Positions 22,798-35,529 of a DNA stretch of 64,000 nucleotides are shown in pieces. The translations under genes were made by a program, and so were the position numbers. The notes below the pieces were generated by a model, which searched no databases, was not told where the DNA came from, and saw nothing but the letters and a program-made list of their open reading frames with translations. Origin of the DNA: Hydrangea macrophylla (taxonomy: Eukaryota > Streptophyta > Magnoliopsida > Cornales > Hydrangeaceae); contig CM066985.1 in the NCBI GenBank assembly GCA_033977485.1, forward strand, positions 73,889,045 through 73,953,044. Direction: 5' to 3'. How positions within the stretch are numbered: the stretch's first letter is position 1; every line of letters begins with the position of its first letter.

Positions 22798-23002
22798 GAA
22801 ATATGAAATCTGAACAGAGGCAAAAGAGATAGATGTAGAAATTTGATCGTAAATACAACAATGGGCAATTCTGTCCAAAAAAAGTGAAAAGGGGTTTAGT
22901 TCAAAACCGAAAAACGCGCGATGGGCTTTATGTTGTACAGTAATAGACCTTGGTTTTTGACTAATATGAATATAATTTTAGGGATTTATCTCTAAATTTC
23001 CC

Positions 23003-23011
23003 TTTTTACTA
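23003..23011. repeat. Right 9-bp target duplication of the MULE
   Basis: TTTTTACTA, identical to 13076-13084, immediately outside the CCC terminus. Confidence 0.9.
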
Positions 23012-23490
23012 CTCGGTCAATAATCTACATAATTCCATGAAGTGTAATTTTTTTATCGAGAAACTTAATAATTTTTGAATAATTTTAGTGAAGGTCACCC
23101 TATTTATAAATAATAGTTAGTACGGTCAATAACCAGGATTTATATAAGGGGCGATCATCCATTGGAATAGAAATTCATGATAATATTTTACAAGGGTTGG
23201 ACATTCTAATAAAGTAATATTTCTAGAAGGTCACCCTACTTATAATATTCTGTACAAATCTCTAAAAGACTCTAGAGAATTTAATGATTTTCTATAAGTC
23301 TAAGGAGTTCCGAGCATTCTGTACAAGTCCATGCAAAACCACATATATACAACATAGTAAAAGTTCCTTAAAGTGTTTTTTTTTTCCTCGAACAGAGAGA
23401 AGTTCCCTAATTAAATTACCATAACACAACTCCTAAACCTTTTGGGTGGTCAAGATAAGAGGTATATAACTTTTATCCTATCTGGCATTT

Positions 23491-23735
23491 AGTGGCACCA
23501 TCGGTCATGATAAAATAGTCCTGAACTAGGTTTTTATCCCATGGAGAATGCAATAACTGGGAGAGGGGGGTATTAGGTGGGATTAAAAGTTTGAAATAAC
23601 TTCTTGGGACATGTTTTTAGTGGCACCATTGGTCATGATAAAATAGACCTGAACTAAGTTTTTATCCCATGGAGAATGCAATAACTGGGAGAAGGGGGGT
23701 ATTAGGTGGGATTAGAAGTTTGAAATAACTTCTTG
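23491..23735. repeat. 128-bp tandem duplication
   Basis: AGTGGCACCATCGGTCATGA at 23491 recurs, with one change, at 23619. Both units run through CTGGGAGA..GGGGGTATTAGG to GAAATAACTTCTTGGG. Non-coding. Confidence 0.9.
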
Positions 23736-23740
23736 GGTCA

Positions 23741-23960
23741 ACACTTTTTTTTTCTTTTTTTAGATCGATTTTTTTTTTCTTTTTCATTCTTAGATTTGTT
23801 TTGTTTTTTTCCAAATTTTTTTTTGATTTTTATTTTCATCTTCAGATTTGCTTTTTATTTTATTTTATTTTTTTCAGATCCTTTTTTTTCCTTCGGATCT
23901 ACTTTTTTTCCTGGTTCTTTCTTTTTTTTTTTAAATCCTTTTTTTTTTTTTTTTGGATTT
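23741..23960. repeat. T-rich low-complexity tract
   Basis: Long runs of T broken by TTTTCAGATC-like units. The phenylalanine-rich frames across it are products of the composition. Confidence 0.9.
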
Positions 23961-24057
23961 GCAATTTTTTTGGTGTTAAAAAGAAATAATTTAGTTATTA
24001 TCTGGAACTTACATCCGGGTACTTTTCAAACACAGGACAACATAACAGCTTAACAAA

Positions 24058-24294
24058 TTAAGGAAATACATACGGGATCCTTCACATGTGGTTAATTTTG
24101 ATGATATTGAGACGAGTCATAATGTTGTCTACAAGGATAGACCTGTGAGGATTCTCGACCAGAGTATAAAGAGGTTGAGAAGAAGAGACGTTCCTTTGGT
24201 TAAAGTTCAGTGGAGGCATCATGACGAGGGAGAAGCGTCGTGGGAGTTAAAGTCGGACATGAGGACTAGATACCCTGAGTTGTTTCAGGATTAG
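24058..24294 (+). pseudogene. Integrase C-terminus with chromodomain-like end, Ty3/gypsy chromovirus
   Basis: The frame reads KYIRDPSHVVNFDD, then VVYKDRPVRILDQSIKRLR, DVPLVKVQWRHH and EASWELKSDMRTRYPELF, and stops at 24292-24294. This is the tail of plant chromovirus pol proteins: PSHV, then PVRILD, then LVKVxWxxHxxxEASWE. The chromo-type tail helps direct integration in this group. Everything upstream is missing, replaced by a T-rich tract, so only the last part of pol remains. A polypurine tract and an LTR follow at once. Confidence 0.85.
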
Positions 24295-24324
24295 TTAGGT
24301 CAGATTTTGGGGCGAAATCTCTGT

Positions 24325-24338
24325 TAAGGTGGGTAGAG
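24325..24338 (+). other. Polypurine tract
   Basis: AAGGTGGGTAGAG lies directly before the TGTAACACCC start of the LTR, where second-strand priming takes place in LTR retrotransposons. Confidence 0.7.
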
Positions 24339-25387
24339 TGTAACACCCTGTATTTTATTTTCATTAATAAATAAATACTGCATTTCATTTCCATGAGTAT
24401 TTGATTTAATTTCTATTTATAAATAATTATCTGGGGCCAAACTGTAATTTCTTAAATGTAGAAAAAAAAACATTTTCTATGGTTTCAAAATCGATGTCTA
24501 TATTTTTGTACAACCCGGAATTTATTCCTACGCTAATATTATTTTCTGCATTTTTATTTCAACCGCAAGATACCAGTTTTGATTTATATCTGCGTTTATA
24601 TCGCGTCTTGAGTGTGGGAGCACGTGAGCTCAACCACACCGTGCGCTTCTTATGGTTTTGCTTGGAGCCTACCCAATTAAACATTATAAATATATGTGTT
24701 TGATCTCTCAGACTCTCATTTCTCTCATATCACTCTCAGTCTCTCAATTTCTCTCAAAAGAAAACTCTCTGTAACTCCCTAAACTCTCTAGTTACTAACA
24801 CTACACACACACATAGATTGTATACATATATATATACACACACAGTAACATACATACTTGGAGACTTATATATATATCAAGAACGGAGGAGTAGAATTGG
24901 ACGACGGAATCGACGGCGGAAAACTCTCAGTCTCAATTTTCAGTCTAATTAGACTCTGTGAGTAATTTAAACTCACTCACAATGTTTATATATGTATAAT
25001 TCAGTGTATATGTGTGTGTATATATGTATATATATGTGATACACCATGGAAGCTTAAAAATGGAGTTTTGTAAAAGTTAACCAAAATCAATTCTGTAAAT
25101 TGGGAATGAAAGATCTTAGTCCCAATAAGCTGTGGTTCGAATCCTACGCAATAATTCGTTCGTATCGCGACGTACCGTTGATTTAAAGTTTTAACACCCT
25201 TACTTTAATCGCGAATATCTAGAGATACAATCCGTAGTAGTTAAAATTGATAGCATATTTGTAATCTACACGGAAAACCGAAGAGATTCATACATTACAT
25301 GTCCTGGAACGAACCGAAAACAGAAATGGGTCTGTAACAGTTTTTAAAATTGAAAACAGGGGAAAAACGAAGAAGATGACATTCTGC

Positions 25388-25532
25388 AACAACTCGCGCG
25401 CGCGACTCGCTTGCGCGAACCCTTCCCCCCCTTCGCTCGCGCGACCCGCGCTCGCGACCCATCCTCCCCCTTCGCTCGCGCGACCCGCTCGCGCGACATC
25501 CCCTCTCCCTCGCTCGCGTGATCCGCTCGCGC
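25388..25532. repeat. CG-rich minisatellite in the chromovirus LTR
   Basis: Repeated units of the type CGCTCGCGCGACCCG alternate with CCTTCCCCC or CATCCTCCCCC. This is a sharp local rise in CpG inside AT-rich DNA. The core CTCGCGCGA is nearly self-complementary. Confidence 0.9.
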
Positions 25533-25834
25533 GAGGTGGCAGTTCTGGCAGTTTGTATAATTTTTGGTAAGGGACTGTTTGAAAAATGTTTTGGGAAATT
25601 TCAAGGAACTGTTTGGCAAATATACTGTTTTAAAGGCTCACTGTTAGAAATTGGACTTGTAAGAATGTTTAAGACCGATATTTATGTTGAAAAGAATATT
25701 CAGCTTGAGATTTATAATTGTTGCTACAAACTGTGAACATTGACATACATATTAGGGTCGAGGTTGTGTCAACATGCATGTGTGGAATAAAACGTAAAAA
25801 GAGTAAAGGGTGGCTGTCTGGTGTGCGACCTCAA

Positions 25835-26310
25835 TATCGATCGGATAGTATTCCTGGTATTGGAGGCGACAGTGTTGTTTACGACTTAGATATCGATCGG
25901 ATAGTATTCCTGGTATCTAAGGCGCGCGTTTCGGATATTGATAGGATAGTGTTCCTGATATCCGAAGCGATGGTAATAGTGTTGTGTACGACTTAGATAT
26001 CGATCGGATAGTATTCCTGGTATCTAAGGCGCGCGTTTCAGATATTGATCGGATAGTGTTCCTGATATCCGAAGCGATGGTAATAGTGTTGTGTACGACT
26101 TAGATATCGATCGGATAGTATTCCTGGTATCTAAGGCACGCGTTTCGGATATTGATCGGATAGTATTCCTGATATCCGGAGCGATGGTTGGTTGTGATCG
26201 GCCTAGATATCGATTGGATAGTATTCTTGGTATCTGAGGCAGTAGTGTGGTGTGTGACTTCAATACCGATCGGATAGTATTCCTGGTATTGGAGGCGATA
26301 GTGTAGCGTG
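25835..26310. repeat. 107-bp tandem array in the chromovirus LTR
   Basis: ACGACTTAGATATCGATCGG occurs at about 25881, 25988 and 26095, a 107-bp period, with a decayed fourth unit near 26200. Each unit carries two copies of a shorter motif, GATCGGATAGTRTTCCTG followed by GTATC or ATATCC. Confidence 0.9.
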
Positions 26311-27254
26311 TGAATTGGATGACTGAGTAGTTATTACTCCTGGTATTTGAGATGATGTGTTGGTTGAATTGGGTTGTTTTAAAGGAAAGAATTGGCAAGA
26401 TAAGATATTACACAATTCATGTACGATTACGTATTTATTGCTTACTATATTTCCCGCGTGACTTTTGTTGAAGTTGGAACCTTGAATCTATTGTTCTATC
26501 AGTTTATATTGTACCGTTGAACATATGCTTATATATACATTGCGAGCACATGTTTATTTTACTCACCAGCTTTCATAAGCTGACAGCATCGATGCGTCCT
26601 GGACTCTATGTCCAGATTTTCCAGGTCAGGAGCAGCCAGAGTTCGTTGACTATGCTAGTTAGATGACCGGAGGTGTTCCAGAAGAGCTATTTTATATTCT
26701 TTATGTCTTTCCTTTCAGAGTTGTAATAAAATCTTGTTAGAATTTGAATAAGGGCGTTTTGTGCCTAAAACCTCGACCTATGTAATAGTTAGTAAGTTTT
26801 AAATTCTGGAGCTTATGTTTATTAGTATCCTTTCTGTTAGAAATGTTGTTAAGTTATTTGTTGCAGGGACAATTGGTCATACTCACTTGTCACGACCTAC
26901 GAGTCCATAAAGGAAATTAAATGCTTTCCTGTATTATGCTACGTCGGGGCGTGACATTTTATGTCTTTAGTTATGCCTTAAATGAAATTAATATGCCTTA
27001 AACCACTAATTGCTTTTAAAGCAAAAGACGCTGATTGGTTTTTCAAGGGTATTTTGGGTATATTCAAAAAGAGTTAGGAAAGTAAATGATTTTAGTGTTT
27101 AAAAACTATTAAAACAAAGAAAAAGTGCTGTAAATAGCAAAAAAAAAAAGTGAAAAGAATAACCCCACCCTTTTCGATTTTATCAAACAACTTTGTGATT
27201 TCATAACTGCCTTTATAGACACTAGCCGTTGGTCACATGCATTGCGTGTGCAAA

Positions 27255-29569
27255 TGTAGAAACCCAGAAATTTTTATAAGGTTCTTTTGGTAATGTTGGA
27301 CTAATGTGGGTCTTGGTTTGAGATAGTAAATTTATTTTTTATACAAGTGGTATCACTAGTTGATTCATTGGTCACATGTGGGTACACATGTGTGTATATA
27401 CTTGTGTGTGTGTTACACCCTAATCTACCTCTCACCTTACACATCATCTTTTGGGAGACCACACACATTTTCTCTCTCCTCCGGCCCTCACTTGGTCGGC
27501 TTTTCTCTCCCTCCTTATCTCTTCTTTTCTTTTCATTTTTGGTATATACACATTCTCTCTATATTTCTCTTTCTTTCTCTTATTCTTGGAGATTCAAAGT
27601 CACCATCAAAGCTTCAACCTTCCAGCTAAATTTTGGAGGACTTCAAGTCATTATTGAACCAAGGCCATTAGAGATCAAATTGCTCCTCTCATCAAGGGCT
27701 TCAAATCTATCTCCTTATTTTCCCTCATTGTTTCCCTTTTTGGTGTGTTCTTGAACATAGAACACAAGAGGTAGATTACATTGTTTAAGTGCACTCCTCT
27801 TTCTAATTTCATGGTTTGCTATGTGTAGGATTAGATCGAGATAATACAAATGAATCTTGTTTTGATTTCTACCTACATGAATAACTATTTGATTAGTTGC
27901 ACTTATGTGTTTAGTTGACTACTTGCTTAACCTAAATGCTAAGTGAGATGCTATGGTTTAAATTACTTATTATTGTTAATAAATTCTTTAATGCCTAAGA
28001 TAATGTTTATGCCCTACATGGATTTTTTTATTTATTTGTTGGAATATTATGATTCACCATGTCCATTTCATAATATTGAGATCATAGAAATAACATTGTT
28101 AAGGCATAATCTTTTAGTAGCATTTCATATTTGCCAAGTTGGCAAAGCATTCAAAACATTGGCTTGGGAGTATGATATGGTTAGAATTCCCACGGTTGGG
28201 GAATGTCTCTTGAAATTCCCATTTGGGGTAGTGGTTTGAGGAAATTCCAGAAGCGGGTGTGAAGTGAGGAAGGTTGTTTGTGATCCTTAAAAATATTAAA
28301 AAATGCAAGGTCATATTCGGTTAGCTACCAGAGATCTTGTATTCTACACTCACATTAGAGTGGCTCGCATCCAGTCTTGAGAGTGAGTGGTTCTGGAATT
28401 TGGTATTGAAAAGTTGCACGGTTTGGCCTTACGGCTAATTGCACTGCCACAGCGGCAAATCATTACACCACATGTCTTAGCATGATTTTAGAAGTAGTAG
28501 TACATTTTTTCAATGCTATCTAATGAACCGTCATGCTTAATGAATCTATAAAACCACTTTGTTTCAGGTGAATTCGACAAGGGCAAAGCCCACGAGTAGT
28601 GGACTCGGATACCACTTTTGAAGACATCCCTTGGGGAGTCTTATTTTGATAACAACTTATCTATACATATGTTGGATTAAGAGAATTTGTATTAGATGTA
28701 ATCGTATGCCTAGACATTGATTCGGTTACTAAGCTTACATGTTCTTTCCTTTTTCTTTTGTATCCAAATCATGTATATGGAAATCTTAGAACTTGTTGCA
28801 GGCATATGTTTAGCCTTGCTATAGTGACTTATTTATTTTGGGCATTGTAACTTGAACTTGTAGCTATATATCATTTGCTTCCTTGTTGAATGTATTATGA
28901 GTCTAACTTGAAGTGTTTCCCATAAGTCACATGAGATTTGATTTGGACTTGGGATGATTTTAAACTTGCAAACTAGAGTTTTGATTTTTGGCAGCAGCAA
29001 AATTTGCTTCTACAGAAAGTTCGATTGAGCGAACAAAAAATTCTATTGAGCGAACAGAAAGTTCGACTGAGCAAAAACTTGGCAGAACGTTCCTCTGCAG
29101 AAGTTGGATTGAGCACATTCCTAGTGTGTATTGTCAAATGACTCTATTTATTGTTTTTAACTCAGAAAATATTTTTTGAAAACTAAATTAGTTTATACTT
29201 AGCCTATGGATATTACATTAAGAGAAAAATTACTAATTTCAAATTCTTAAGGACTGTTTGGTCATAAATTTCCAAAAACTTATATTATTGTAAACTTTCA
29301 AAGTAGCACTCAAACCTTTGTTTCCTTTCTCAATAGGGCTTCACCCAACTTTCTTTTAAACTCGACTTAAAACCAAAACTACGTTGATTGACCCTATTTG
29401 ACCCGTTTGGTCCTCGTGGGTCAATCATTGACTTTTCTTTGGAATCCACGTAGGATTTCCCTATGCTTCTGCCTTGTTGGATTGGTCCACGTAGGACTAT
29501 TCCTCGCTTCCATTTTAATTGTTCGAATCGTCAACCTTGTCCACGTGGCTTCATTTTCGGGTCGTTACA
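27255..29569 (+). mobile_element. 5' LTR of the large non-coding gypsy-like element
   Basis: It starts TGTAGAAACCC and ends GGGTCGTTACA. A near-identical sequence starts at 42188 and ends at 45018. Directly after it comes TGGTATTAGAGC, one base from the usual initiator-Met tRNA primer site. A (TG)n-like patch at 27375-27415 and CT-rich tracts at about 27470-27590 are present in both LTRs. The short reading frames inside are shared by the two LTRs but have no recognisable domain. Confidence 0.85.
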
Positions 29570-29572
29570 GAA

Positions 29573-29592
29573 TGGTATTAGAGCTAATCGGG
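29573..29592 (+). other. Primer binding site of the large LTR element
   Basis: TGGTATTAGAGCTAATCGGG lies three bases after the LTR end. The first 12 bases differ at one position from the usual plant initiator-Met site TGGTATCAGAGC. Confidence 0.75.
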
Positions 29593-32500
29593 TTCGAATA
29601 CCTTGGTACTCTGGGAGTTAATTGGGTCCATGTGTGGCCGTTGCACCTCTTTTGATTTCAATCACTCATAGTTAAGTGAATCGTTTTATTTCATTTATAT
29701 GATGAGTTTATTATTATAGCATGTTTACTTGCCTACAGGATTGCGTGTTAACATGCTTAAGTGCTTATGTATTTATGTGATCACATGCCTATATATCTTG
29801 ACTATGTGATTTGTGAACATGATGTGGTTTTTACTTCTTATTTCACCTTAACGCTATACTCATTAGAACTAGTTTTTGTAATACATCTTGGTTTGACTAT
29901 CTATTGATGCTTAATCATTGATCGTGCAAGGTTAAAAGGTATATACATGAGGGTTTCCTTATTTGGATTATTTGCTTGACGTACTACTCCTTGTTGGATT
30001 TGGTATTGAACTGTGCCTTACATCGAGTTGTGTTATTAAAAGATCTCAATTATTTTTATTGACCTCATATCACTAGTTGTTTGCATTTTAGTTATTAAGG
30101 AGAACATGTTTAAATGTTACATGCTTACAGAATAGTATGTTTATATGCTTTTGTGCTTATATTATACATGTGTACATCATTGTAGCGTACTGTCCTTGTT
30201 AGCATGTTGTGCGTCACCTATTCGAATGTTTAAGTAAGGTTAACCTTATTGGTTGTGGCTCTTCTTAGATAGCCCTCGATTGTGGCTAGTATTTTATGTA
30301 TATTTCATATGGCTACGTATACTTATTGTTTATCGTTGGAGTAGTTTCTCCTCCATAATGGATTGTCGTACTCTTTGTTTTGTGGGACTTTCGCCATTTG
30401 GATGTCGGTTTGACCTTATAATTACTCTTCTGAGTAGATTATGAGTTTTCTATTGTGTGATTGGTTGATTACCCAAATTTTCGGTGATTGCCTAGATTTT
30501 CATAATCAAATTATCGTTTCACTGTGTGATCATTGCATATGATTGAATCCTATCGTATGAATCGTTGTGAGGGTTCTAACTTTTGTGAGGAATAGATTGG
30601 TATTGTTCCAAGTCTATTAGTTCCTTTATTCGGTGATATTCATGTTTGAGTGAATTCCACGACTCTGAGGATCATCTCTTCTTTCAAGACTGTATATCCT
30701 GTTGGTTGGTGAAATCTTTTCTATGAGTTGTTTACTGATCGTTATCAAATTTTGTTATGATTTTCATTAAGGATTTGCTATTAACATTGTATGGTTAACA
30801 CTGTGATATTGCTCTTAGAAACATGTACTTTCTAGTGTTTCTTCCCTTGTGAGTAAGTATGGATTCTTGTTCTGTTGTACTTATTGGAAGTAGGTTTATT
30901 CTTGATATGATCTTTGAGCTCTTGCTAGAGCGTTATTGTTCCATTGTTCCAAGTATTTTCTCGAAAGAACGTTTGTTCCTTATTGATTCGATTCTCATGG
31001 TTATAGCGTTTTGATTTTTGCTTAGTTCACCCTTAAGTTTTGAACTTGGGTAGGTCACATTGTAAGTGCTGTGATGTCCTTTTCTTTGGACTCGTTGACT
31101 TTTGAATTGGTTTTCTCCGACGGTTTTGCTTTGCTAAATTCTTGGAATTTATTTCATTCAGACTTGAGTTGTTAAAACACTCGGATCTTTCCCTACTTCT
31201 TAGGGGGTAGATGTTATTAGATGATTTATTTGTTGAAATTTTTGGTTTGTTATCTTTGTGAATCCAGGATCATACCCTTTTTTAGAGTATGGTCTCTTTT
31301 GTATAGTAGATCTTTTTTTGTTGATTGGTAGCCTTAATTTATCGTTTACTAAGGCTTAAATTTTGATTGTGTTTGATTGTACACCTTGAGGGCTTGTGTT
31401 ATTTTGTAATCGCGTAATCTTCTATGTTTTGAATTCTATAGTCATTCGTATAGTATGTTATTATTGGAGTGTGTCAGAGTTTCATGTAAGTCTGCATAAG
31501 ATGTATCCTGTTTCTGTGGTTGTAAGGATTGTTTTCCTTATCGATTGATTCTTTCTTTTTTTGAGTGTCAGTGGTTTTGACCATGGACTGGTTTAGACTT
31601 TAGAGTCACTTATGAGTTCTCCAATCCTATTGCATGTTGAACTCAAGCGTACCTTGTCCTTGTTGAGGAATGTTGATGGTATTTCATAACTTGAATTCCC
31701 ATATTATTTTGGACTTTCTGGCAATTGTCTATTGATGTTGCCAAATTTTGCAGCCTACTGAGATGGCCTATCAATGCGAACCATTGTTATTTCTTTGACC
31801 TCACGATTGATCCGTAAGGAGGGATTTTTAGTTGATTCTATGAGTTATCCATTAGATTGTATTTAGTTTCATCATGTGATTCCGTTGATTTATCATACTC
31901 TATTATTTGAATGAGAGTATCTGGTTGACGCCATTCCCCTTTTTTCTATATTAGTGTTAGGAGTATGCATATGGCATGTTCTCTTATTAGTAATTTCGAA
32001 TTACTTCATGTTTAGAGATGAATGAGTGAGATTCTATGCTTGTTGTGGTTGTACTTTCTAGGTTGATATGTTTGGGTTACGGGCTTTCGATAGCTGGTCG
32101 GACCCCTATATTTTGCTTTCCTATCTTTTTAAGGGATTGCTGTTGATGTCATTGTTGATGAGTTTGATTCGTGCATTTGGTGTATTACTTGTTTATTGTG
32201 ATCGGTGAGTCCTTTTTTCCTCACCCTATCGTAAGATTATTGTGATTTATTGATTTGGTCAAGATCACTACGATCTTTTGATTTCATCCTTGCTTGTAGC
32301 TGAGGAGGATTCTTGGTGATCGTTTGTTTTGAGATCAAATTCGGTTAGTGTGGCAACTTCTGAAGAGTTGTTTTCATTCTGTTGAGAAACTTAGACCGTG
32401 TTTCCTTGAACACTTTCATTAATTGTGGTCCGATTATGACTTGAATTTGTTATAACTCTTGTTTTAGGCATGTTGCCTAGTTTGCTTCCATCTTTCATGT

Positions 32501-33060
32501 GACACTTCAAGGTCACCCAGTTCGGGAACTTCTAGTTCGTTTTGATGTGAATCGGGATTTCAATAGTTGAAAGTTCAGGAGCTTGATATCATTATGACCA
32601 TATGTTTCTTGTTTTGGGTCAATGCATAATTCTTTGAACTATTTTTTGGTCGTTGCGTGCAACAATGAATGTTGGTGAACTCGTTGGTTTTTATTTGTTC
32701 ATTCACCTGTTTGATTTATTGTTGTCTTGTTGATGGCATCATTGTGCCTTCTTAGACATTTTTCCTTAGGAGACCCTTTGACTTTTGGTAGTAGCATTTC
32801 TTTTGATGTATTGTTTTGAGATGAGATCTCTCAATAGATCCATATATAAGTGAAATTGATATAATTGACTATAGTAATGTTTATGTTTTGGGATATAATA
32901 ATCATTTATTCTATCGACTTCCCGTTGCCATTGTTGTAGACCTTTCTGTCTATATTGATCATTGTCTTATTATGAGAAACAATGTACTATGAGTAAGCCT
33001 TTGTGACTCGTACCTCCTATGTGGTTAAGACATAGCTTTGAGTAGTTACGGTCTTTAGTA
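29593..33060. other. Internal region of the large LTR element, left part; no gene
   Basis: About 3.5 kb of T-rich sequence with only short chance frames. No domain motif, tandem repeat or RNA gene was recognised. It resumes at 41308 after the nested copia. Confidence 0.6.
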
Positions 33061-33065
33061 CCGAG

Positions 33066-34650
33066 TGTTAGGAAACTGCGTTCCCAGACTCCATTGATAG
33101 TGCGTATAAGTTGGTACAACAAAAATTTACGTGAAAGCTACAATAACCCTACAAGGGCGGAACTAGGGTTACCTTGAACTGCAAAAACGGATTGGTGTAG
33201 TAGACAAATCGAGAACACGGGCTCGATAACAGTTCACGATCTTCTACCGTATTCCTCTATTGCCAGCATATCGAACTGAGTGTGGGCTCTATTGAAATCC
33301 GTTTAGTTTTCTGCTCTTCTTTTTTATGCTCTCTTTTCTATTTTGAGTTATAATACTCTATATGGAAAACCGCAAATTGAGAGGAGCGCCAAAGTAGCAT
33401 ATATATTGGCTACGATAGGGACCATAAGAAGTCAATAAGGAACAGCCTTCTTTATGGAATTAGGAAACCCCAATTCGAACTGAATCAGATTCCCATTTCA
33501 ATAAATTATAATTTATACCACTAAAGAGTTATAATTGCACTCCTACCCTTATCTCAAAAATATATTTCGAGCTCCATGTTATAAAATGCTTATTATCTCC
33601 CCACGTTAAGATTACAGATATCCATTAATCAAATATAATTACTGACAATCATATTTAATTAATCTCTTAAAATTTCTTGAGATTCTCTACTTAACGTATT
33701 TGATATGTCGGATACAAAATCCACCTGCAAGGTTTGACATAATCAAAACTTATAAGCTTTCTCAAGGGGATATCATCAATCCCAAAAATTGAGACAGATT
33801 CCATCATTAATTTATATCCACCACACAATCACTATTGTCACTCAATCCAATGAGATATTGACCCATTTAAGGATCTCACCCTTTTAGGGATCAAAGTGTA
33901 AGTATCAAATGTATGTCTATAAATTAACTTAGGATTTAGAGCATAAGCACTCATAATAGCCATGAGGTATTAATAATCTTATAAGTCAGTATAAAGATAA
34001 TTACCCCAAGTCGGTTTTGTTTAATACACAAAGTGTACAAGTATAGTGAGTTGAAACTATACCGTTTCCTGTAATTAAGACAAACCTACTACAACACCAT
34101 GCTGCAGTCCTACCGATGGTGTGTCAAAACCCATCTAAGACTGTAAACCAAAATCTTACATTCTATAAGATCCAATGGTCTGATCTTCTGTGTGTAAGCC
34201 AAACTCTACACACCAAACCACCTACTATGTAGAATGAGAGACACACATGCATAATATTAAATAAATAATACAATACAAACATTGCCCACACAGATTCTCA
34301 TAAAAATAGAATAATTGATTTTATTAAATGAATAATAAATACTCCCTCTGTCTCATATTAAAAGTCTCTTTTGGGAATTCTAACTTATTAAGGGGACAAC
34401 TTTGATTTTGGTGAGATTTTTAACTTTCCAATATTGCCCTTTTTGAAATTCAAAATTATAGTGTCACATAAAAAAAAAGAGGGAAAAGTTGGATATAATA
34501 AAGGACAAATTTGGAAAGTGTGTATTAAAATACTTTGACTTTTTAAAGAGGACTCATAAAATGGGACATCAAAAAATGGCATCAAGGACTCTAAATATGG
34601 GACAGAGGGGGTACTACATAAAGCATGGCTTTTAGTATATATCCCTAACA
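33066..34650 (-). mobile_element. Copia 3' LTR (left), carrying a Stowaway-like MITE
   Basis: It pairs with the LTR at 40044-41302. It is longer because of the MITE at 34342-34611 and about 70 bp near 33120-33190 that the other LTR lacks. Confidence 0.9.
34342..34611. mobile_element. Stowaway-like MITE
   Basis: Ends CTCCCTCTGTCTCATATT and, at the right, AATATGGGACAGAGGGGG, flanked by TA on both sides (34340-34341, 34612-34613). CTCCCTC termini with a TA duplication are the Stowaway (Tc1/mariner) pattern. The matching place in the other copia LTR, near 41265, lacks it, which confirms a separate insertion after the copia arrived. Confidence 0.85.
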
Positions 34651-34812
34651 ATCTCTCACTTAGACTCAAAGCCATGATGTGACACACCTTACTCCTATCC
34701 CTTCTATGTGACTATCAAAAGTCTTGGTTGGTAAGCTCTTGGTGAAAGGATCTGCCAGGTTATTTGCTGATGCTATCTTGGTAACTTCAACATTACCTCT
34801 TTGCATGATCTC

Positions 34813-35369
34813 TTATATCAGGTGATACTTACGCTCAATGTGTTTTCCCTTCTTATGGGCCCTAGGTTCCTTTGAGTTAGCAACCGCTCCGCTATTATCG
34901 CAATAAAGGGTAATAGCCGATTGTACCGCAGGTACTACTCTTAGACCCATAAGGAAGTTTCTGAGCCAAACGGCCTCCTTAGCGGCTTTCGAAGCAGCCA
35001 CATACTCGGCTTCCATGATGGAATCAACAATACATGACTACTAGATACTCCTCTAACAAATGGCTCCACCTCCTAGGGTAAACACATATCCTGAGGTAGA
35101 CTTTCTGGAATCCCTATTTGACATGAAATCAGAATTTGTGTACCCAATGGGTACCCAATGGGTACAAGACTGTCTGTTTGGTAAACTAACATATAGTCTC
35201 GAGTCCTTTTTAGGTACTTGAGAATATTCTTCATCACAGTCCAATGTTCTTGCCCTAGATTAGACTGATATCTACTAACCATGCCTACAGCAAAGCAGAT
35301 GTCAGGTCTAGTACATAGCATAGCATACATTAGGCTTCCTACTGCTGAGGCATAAGAAAATGCCTTCAT
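34813..35369 (-). pseudogene. Copia RNase H domain
   Basis: Reading leftwards: SYASAVGSLMYAMLCTRPDI, VGMVSRYQSNLGQEHW, ILKYLKRTRDYMLVY, then GYTNSDFMSNRDSRKSTSGY and, at the end, MEAEYVAASKAAKEAVWLR, YCDNSGAVANSKEP and KHIERKYHLI. These are the linked motifs of copia RNase H. Frame changes near 35160 (a duplicated GGGTACCCAAT) and 35040 split it. Confidence 0.85.
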
Positions 35370-35529
35370 CTTCTCTATCTCATCAGGTGTCTTGGGACAC
35401 TGATCCTTAGATAGAGTAATTCATGTCTGAAGGGAGGAATCCATTCTTGGAATCTGGCATGCTAAACCTAGCAAGAATATTGTCGATATAAGTGCCTTGT
35501 GACAAACCCAAAATCCTATTCTTGCGATC

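Larger units (their letters stand above)
13085..23002. mobile_element. Complete Mutator-like element (MULE) with Ulp1-like gene
   Basis: The sequence TTTTTACTA lies directly outside both ends (13076-13084 and 23003-23011), a perfect 9-bp duplication as Mutator elements make. The ends are GGGCCAGTC at the left and AAATTTCCC at the right. Terminal inversion is short and degenerate: both ends read GGG inwards, share CCCTAAAA about 20 bp in, and share ACATAAAGCCCA about 50-80 bp in. Inside are a leftward MuDR-type transposase (19856-22236) and a rightward Ulp1/C48-like gene (13381-19109) in convergent orientation. MULEs with poor termini and an added ULP-like gene are known in plants (the Kaonashi group), and this element fits that description. 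Both genes carry disabling changes, so it is probably no longer autonomous. Confidence 0.9.
24339..26956 (+). mobile_element. 3' LTR of the truncated chromovirus
   Basis: It starts TGTAACACCCTG and ends GGGGCGTGACA, about 2.6 kb, directly after the chromodomain end and polypurine tract. Inside are a TATA-like region near 24685 with CT-rich leader sequence, a GCGCGAGC-type array (25388-25532) and a 107-bp array (25835-26310). The 5' part of the element is absent from the window. Confidence 0.8.

Noticed and set aside
23733..24053. Phenylalanine-rich possible membrane protein
   Set aside because: Caused by a T-rich low-complexity tract; no start context or conserved motif.
27347..27754. 135-codon frame present in the 5' LTR
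   Set aside because: It lies inside an LTR, is rich in CT-derived Ser/Leu/Phe, and is not kept open in the matching 3' LTR.
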